Assembly: GCF_029338235.1 (NCBI RefSeq)
Contig: NZ_CP119785.1
Coordinates: 2,852,001 to 2,916,000 of the forward strand
Origin: Haloarcula rara
GTDB lineage: Archaea; Halobacteriota; Halobacteria; Halobacteriales; Haloarculaceae
Length of the DNA: 64,000 nucleotides
Direction: 5' to 3'
Shown: piece after piece, positions 60,140 to 64,000 of the stretch
Layout: each line of letters starts with the position of its first letter
Numbering within the stretch: the stretch's first letter is position 1
Made by a program: the position numbers and the translations under genes
Notes under the pieces: generated by a model
Databases searched by the model: none
What the model saw: the letters and a program-made list of their open reading frames with translations, nothing else
What the model was told of the DNA's origin: nothing

Positions 60140-60931
60140 ATGGACGAGCCGACCATCCTGCTGACGAACGACGACGGTATCGAGGCCGACGGGCTTCAGG
60201 CAGTATACGAGGGGCTCTCGGCGGTCGGCGACGTGGTGACGGTCGCGCCGGCGACCGACCAGAGCGCCGTCGGACGCACGCTCTCTCACGAGGTCGACGT
60301 GTGGGGCCACGAGATGGGCTACGTCGTCGAGGGCACACCATCAGACTGCGTCGTCGCTGGCCTGGAGTCGCTGGCGCCGGAGACGGACCTCGTAGTCGCG
60401 GGGTGTAACCGCGGGGCCAACCTCGGGGCCTACACCCTGGGACGGTCCGGAACCGTCAGCGCCGCCGTCGAAGCGACCTTTTTCGACGTGCCGGCGATAG
60501 CGGTCTCGATGTACATCCCCGTGCGCGAGGACACGGACTTCACGGCGATAGACGATGGTGACCTGCGCTACGACGAGGCGGTCCGGGCGACGCGGTACCT
60601 AGCCGAACACGGCATCGAAGCCGGCGTCTTCGACCAGTGTGACTACCTCAACGTCAACGCGCCCGTCGCCGACTGGGGCCCTGCGCCACTGGTTGTCACG
60701 CGCCCCTCGCTCGAATACGAGATGACCGCCGAGCGCAACGGCGACGCCGTCACGCTCCACGACCGCATCTGGGAGCGGATGGCTGACGGCGATATCCCGG
60801 ACCCGGAGGGGACCGACCGTCGGGCCGTCGTCGACGGGGCCGTCAGCGTCTCCCCGCTGACGGCGCCCCACACGACCGAACACCACGACGCGCTCGACGA
60901 ACTGGCAGACGGGTACGACCCGACGGCCTGA
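60140..60931 (+). CDS. surE: SurE 5'-nucleotidase, 263 aa
   Basis: PTILLTNDDGIEADGLQAVYEGL carries the DD metal ligands. GTPSDCVVAGL, VVAGCNRGANLGAYTLGRSGTVSAAVEATFFDVPAIAVS are SurE core motifs. It dephosphorylates nucleoside 5'- or 3'-monophosphates as a survival/nucleotide-pool enzyme. Its stop TGA (60929-60931) runs straight into a nested palindrome that may end transcription. Confidence 0.93.
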   Translation: MDEPTILLTNDDGIEADGLQAVYEGLSAVGDVVTVAPATDQSAVGRTLSHEVDVWGHEMGYVVEGTPSDCVVAGLESLAPETDLVVAGCNRGANLGAYTLGRSGTVSAAVEATFFDVPAIAVSMYIPVREDTDFTAIDDGDLRYDEAVRATRYLAEHGIEAGVFDQCDYLNVNAPVADWGPAPLVVTRPSLEYEMTAERNGDAVTLHDRIWERMADGDIPDPEGTDRRAVVDGAVSVSPLTAPHTTEHHDALDELADGYDPTA

Positions 60932-61009
60932 TACTGCCGGCTGTAACGTACTGACGTAATTCGCCACCCCGGGTGGCGAATATCATTGCGAACTTACAGC
61001 CGGCAGTAT
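60931..61009. repeat. Nested palindromic element after surE
   Basis: Outer arms ATACTGCCGGCTGTA (60931-60945) and its exact inverse (60995-61009) enclose a second perfect inverted repeat, ATTCGCCACCC / GGGTGGCGAAT (60959-60981). No reading frame. It may be a terminator, a cruciform or a MITE-type repeat. Confidence 0.6.
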
Positions 61010-61069
61010 GACCGCACCGACAGCGACGACCCACTGGATTGATAGGCCTCGATAAATCAGGAACAGAGG

Positions 61070-62119
61070 ATGGCCACGGTTTCGAAAGAGCGGGCCGGAT
61101 ACGGGCGGCTGCTGCTCGGGGTGGGACTCGCAGTCGTCCTGCTCGGCGGCCTGTTTCTCACGCTCGACGTGCACGCGATTCTCGGGGCCCTCTCGGACGC
61201 TGACCTCCGGCTGGTGGCGCTGGCGGCGGCGCTCTCCCTGCTGGCCCAGCTGTGCTGGAGCCTGACGACGACGACGATTCTGGAGGGCGTCGACGGGTCG
61301 CTGCCGCGGCGTCGCATCCAGCTTGGCTACCTCTCGGGGACCTTCGGGAAACAGGTGCTGCCCTTTGGCAACGCCGGCGGGTCGGCGATACTGGCCTACG
61401 TCATCGCCGAGGACCTCGACCGTCGGTTCCGGGATATCTTCGCCGCGGTCACCGCGAGCGAACTGCTGGTGTTCGTGGGCTCGGTCGGCGTCGCGATGAT
61501 AGGCCTCGTCTCTTTGTTCGTCAGCCCGTACGCCGGGCTGCCGAAACCGCTCATCCTCGCGGTGTTGACCGTCACCGTCCTGGCGCTTTCGGTCGGTGGC
61601 GCTCTCCTCGCCTATCGAATCCACGTGGTCGGGACCGTCGTCGAACGCGTGGCCTGGCTCCTCAGAGCGACCATCGGCCGTATCTCGGTCCGGGTCCGTC
61701 GCTCGCTCGCGCCCGACCGCGTCCGCTCGGGGACCGACTCGTTCCTGGCGGCGTTCGGGACGGCGACGGGGGAGACCCGCCGGCTCGTCGTCGCAGCGAC
61801 GGTTGCGGTGCTTGGCTGGCTCGCCTTCTCCATGGCGCTGTACGTGGGGCTGCTGGCGGTCGGCGCGCCGATACCGCTCGGCTTCGCGCTGTTCGTGACC
61901 CCGGCCGCCGGGGTGGTGACGCTGCTACCGACCCCCGGGGGGCTTGGCAGCACCGAGATCGGGCTCACTGCGGCCATCGCGGTGGTCGTCACGACCCCGC
62001 CGGCCGTCGTGGCAGCCGGCGTCATTATCTTCCGGCTCGTGACCTACTGGCTGGTGGTCGCCGCCGGCGGGCTGGCCTCGCTGTATCTCTCGGCGACCGT
62101 CTGGCACGCGCTGGACTGA
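61070..62119 (+). CDS. Flippase-like (UPF0104/LPG synthase TM-type) membrane protein, 349 aa
   Basis: Eight or so membrane helices. The family pattern LGYLSGTFGKQVLPFGNAGGSAILAYVIAEDL lies near residue 85, and a late GVVTLLPTPGGLGSTEIGLTAAIAVV is characteristic of the YbhN/AglD-type lysylphosphatidylglycerol synthase TM region. Archaeal members are proposed to act in lipid or glycan translocation; AglD of Haloferax belongs here. Monocistronic after the palindrome. Confidence 0.85.
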   Translation: MATVSKERAGYGRLLLGVGLAVVLLGGLFLTLDVHAILGALSDADLRLVALAAALSLLAQLCWSLTTTTILEGVDGSLPRRRIQLGYLSGTFGKQVLPFGNAGGSAILAYVIAEDLDRRFRDIFAAVTASELLVFVGSVGVAMIGLVSLFVSPYAGLPKPLILAVLTVTVLALSVGGALLAYRIHVVGTVVERVAWLLRATIGRISVRVRRSLAPDRVRSGTDSFLAAFGTATGETRRLVVAATVAVLGWLAFSMALYVGLLAVGAPIPLGFALFVTPAAGVVTLLPTPGGLGSTEIGLTAAIAVVVTTPPAVVAAGVIIFRLVTYWLVVAAGGLASLYLSATVWHALD

Positions 62120-62198
62120 ACGGGCTGTTCGGCACCGAACCCCAGGACGGCGGCAACCGTCATCAAAGAATATACTGTTGGCGCAACTCTTGCAAACC

Positions 62199-62909
62199 AT
62201 GCACGAGACCGTCGTCGAGATGTTGGCGCGAAACGCCGAACACGCGGAGAAACCGAACGCGCGCTTCGACGACATCCAGAACACCCAGTTCCCGGACGCG
62301 GTCACCATCTGCTGTTCCGACTCCCGGGTCCTGCAGGACGATATGTGGGGTAACGACGTGCCCGGCGAGATATTCACCGTCGGCAACATCGGCAATCGGG
62401 TCACACAGCCCACGAGTATGGGCCATCTCGTCTCCGGGGATGTGATGTTCCCGCTCTGGAACACCGACACCAAAGTCGCCGTCGTCGTCGGCCACACTGG
62501 CTGTGGCGCGGTCACGACGGCGTTTCAGTATCTCACCGAGGACGTCATCCAGCCCCGCGGGGTGAAATACTGCCTGGAACAGCTCAAACCACACCTCAAG
62601 GAGGCACTGGAGGTCCTTCCTCAGGACGAGCTCTCCGACGTGGCCGCCATCAACCACCTCGTCGAGTACAACGTCGACCACCAGGTCAGCCGCCTCGTCG
62701 AGAGCGAAGACGTTCCCGAGGGCGTGACCGTCGTCGGCGCCGTCTACGACTTTCAGGACGTCTATTCGGACCAGCGCGGGACGGTCCACGTCATCAACGT
62801 CGACGGGGAGACCGACGTGGCGACGCTGCGCGAGGCGAACCCGGACATCGCCGACCGTATCGGTCGCCTCTGGGAGTACGGCCGGAGCCTGCCCGCGGAA
62901 CAAACTTGA
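62199..62909 (+). CDS. Beta-class carbonic anhydrase, 236 aa
   Basis: VTICCSDSRVLQDDMWGNDVPGEIFTVGNIGNRV contains the Cys-x-Asp-x-Arg zinc/dyad motif, and VVVGHTGCGAVTTAF the His-x2-Cys pair, the four marks of beta-carbonic anhydrases. It hydrates CO2 to bicarbonate. ATG 62199 is preferred to TTG 62178. Transcribed alone, 22 bases before the zinc-ribbon gene. Confidence 0.9.
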   Translation: MHETVVEMLARNAEHAEKPNARFDDIQNTQFPDAVTICCSDSRVLQDDMWGNDVPGEIFTVGNIGNRVTQPTSMGHLVSGDVMFPLWNTDTKVAVVVGHTGCGAVTTAFQYLTEDVIQPRGVKYCLEQLKPHLKEALEVLPQDELSDVAAINHLVEYNVDHQVSRLVESEDVPEGVTVVGAVYDFQDVYSDQRGTVHVINVDGETDVATLREANPDIADRIGRLWEYGRSLPAEQT

Positions 62910-62931
62910 GGGCGGCGGCCCGAGAACGGGT

Positions 62932-63651
62932 ATGAAAATCCGTGGGGACCGCGAGTGCAAGTCCTGTGGGACCCGGTGGTCCTACTACGACAGCGGGAGC
63001 GTCGCCTGTCCGGAGTGTGGGAGTGTCCACAGCGTCGGCGTCGACGACCCGACCGAACACACCGACAGCCCGGTCGAACTGGACCTGACGCCGCTTCGAA
63101 ACAAGGTAGACGAGGTGACGACCGACGAACTCGCCCGGGACGCCGCCGAGGCCTGCCGGGAGTACACCCGGAAACGGGGGTTCATCGACACCGGCCGGCT
63201 GCAACCGCCCGACGAGACCTTCGTCGCCGCCACCGAACTGGGTGCGGTCGCCGCTGCGTTCGCCCGGCGGGCCCGCCCGAGCGACGCCGCGGAGCTGTAC
63301 GTCCTGGACCTCCTCGGCGGCGCGGACCGTGGCGAGCGGCCCGGCCACGAGGCCGTCCCCGACGCGTTCCGCGCGGCGTTCGGGCTGGCGATGGCCGACG
63401 CCGTCGACAGCTACCAGCGCGACGTCCGCAGCTACCTCGACGACAACCCGGACGAACACGCGCGGCGGCTCTCGGGGCGGATTCGGGACCACCGCAAGCG
63501 AATCGAGGCCCTGGACGGCGACGTCGACCCCGCCGACGCGAACCGCCTCATGCACGCCGCCCGCGACCTGGGCCGCTATATCAACGGCGACGAGAACGCA
63601 GCGGTCACCGCGGACAACTGGCTGTCGGGGCTGGAGGGGGACGTGCTCTAG
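62932..63651 (+). CDS. TFIIB-type zinc-ribbon plus helical domain protein, 239 aa
   Basis: The start MKIRGDRECKSCGTRWSYYDSGSVACPECGSVHSVGV is a two-knuckle zinc ribbon. The remaining ~195 residues are an all-helical, acidic domain (ELARDAAEACREYTRKRGFIDTGRLQPPDETFVAA...). This architecture recurs in haloarchaeal proteins of unknown function. Convergent with the next gene, overlapping by 4 bases. Confidence 0.8.
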   Translation: MKIRGDRECKSCGTRWSYYDSGSVACPECGSVHSVGVDDPTEHTDSPVELDLTPLRNKVDEVTTDELARDAAEACREYTRKRGFIDTGRLQPPDETFVAATELGAVAAAFARRARPSDAAELYVLDLLGGADRGERPGHEAVPDAFRAAFGLAMADAVDSYQRDVRSYLDDNPDEHARRLSGRIRDHRKRIEALDGDVDPADANRLMHAARDLGRYINGDENAAVTADNWLSGLEGDVL

Positions 63652-63986
63652 TCACGCCGGTCCTCGGTCGCCGGTCCCTGTTCGAGGTCGGCCGTCGTCT
63701 GTTCGGTGGCCGCTTCGGCGGCCTCGGTCTCGACCGGGGTCGCGCCGCCGCGGTCGGAGTAGTTCGTCCGCCCCTCGCTGTCCCGGGGCATCTGTGAGAG
63801 TATCATCTGTCGGACCGATTCGCCGGAGTCGAAGGTGTCGTCGATGTATCCGAGCAGTTCCTCGACGGAAATCGGGTCCGCGTTCGTCCGGTCGACCTCG
63901 CGGTCGCCGTGCCACTTGACGAGTTCCGCGGTCGTGATCGGATACGAGATATCTTCGAGGACCGGATTGATGCCGGTGAAGTCCAC
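63648..63986 (-). CDS. Conserved haloarchaeal hypothetical protein, 112 aa
   Basis: MDFTGINPVLEDISYPITTAELVKWHGDREVDRTNADPISVEELLGYIDDTFDSGESVRQMILSQMPRDSEGRTNYSDRG is followed by a low-complexity tail. The core is a small alpha/beta domain shared by a family of haloarchaeal hypotheticals. GTG 63986 with GAAGGT upstream is the likely start, but the frame stays open to the window edge. Confidence 0.72.
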   Translation of the reverse strand: MDFTGINPVLEDISYPITTAELVKWHGDREVDRTNADPISVEELLGYIDDTFDSGESVRQMILSQMPRDSEGRTNYSDRGGATPVETEAAEAATEQTTADLEQGPATEDRRD

Positions 63987-64000
63987 ACCTTCGACGTGTT

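Noticed and set aside
1..64000. CRISPR arrays
   Set aside because: No series of regularly spaced identical repeats of 24-37 bases was seen; the CCCGTTCA copies are short and tightly spaced iterons.

Overview
The window is haloarchaeal (class Halobacteria). It is GC-rich, its proteins are strongly acidic, starts are often leaderless with a TATA box about 25 bases upstream, and the tRNA-Trp carries the long box C/D intron typical of haloarchaea. Archaeal hallmark genes include a HerA-type ATPase, MBF1, a HalX response regulator, CheC, KaiC-like ATPases and an archaeal triosephosphate isomerase. Genus cannot be fixed from the sequence alone.

Positions 1-568 are chromosome and end in the tRNA-Trp gene. 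Positions 569-36047 are an integrated element of about 35.5 kb. It is bounded by a 13-bp copy of the tRNA 3' end (556-568 and 36035-36047) and carries its tyrosine integrase (34923-35975) just inside the far boundary. From left to right it holds: a start/stop-overlapping operon of small CxxC proteins plus a 546-aa protein (626-3437); a large reverse-strand operon of about 18 genes (3699-14491) encoding two or three large surface proteins, a string of small multi-pass membrane proteins and a P-loop ATPase, most simply an envelope, vesicle or secretion apparatus; a small accessory zone (14639-16883); an Orc1/Cdc6-type replication initiator with iterons (16880-18046); a defence block (18328-30846) with an adenine methylase, an EVE-domain restriction-like nuclease, a complete type I restriction system with a YgjP-type metalloprotease, a homing-endonuclease remnant and an AT-rich SIR2-NTPase-TPR-cold-shock fusion protein; a repressor region with two matching operators and a structured 5' leader (31046-32075); a second copy of the iteron module (32279-32427); an operon of a PadR-like regulator and cysteine-rich proteins (32487-34126); a double-hairpin RNA candidate (34142-34230); and a J-domain protein followed by the integrase. 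No capsid, portal or terminase is recognisable, so the element resembles a pleomorphic-virus or plasmid-vesicle type of replicon more than a tailed provirus.

From 36048 to the end the window is ordinary chromosome: DUF389 membrane protein, malate:quinone oxidoreductase, DNA polymerase IV with three PIP-like boxes, a HerA-type ATPase broken by a one-base frameshift, tpiA, a HalX response regulator, MBF1, a phospholipid synthase/adenylate kinase/hisC operon, cheC, a PAS histidine kinase with a KaiC-like ATPase, a GMC oxidoreductase behind a likely iron box, a fumarylacetoacetase-family enzyme, tyrA with an Rsm22-like methyltransferase, an alcohol dehydrogenase, a Tat lipoprotein, surE, a flippase-like membrane protein, a beta-carbonic anhydrase and small zinc-ribbon proteins.

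All family names are read from motifs by eye; no database search was possible.
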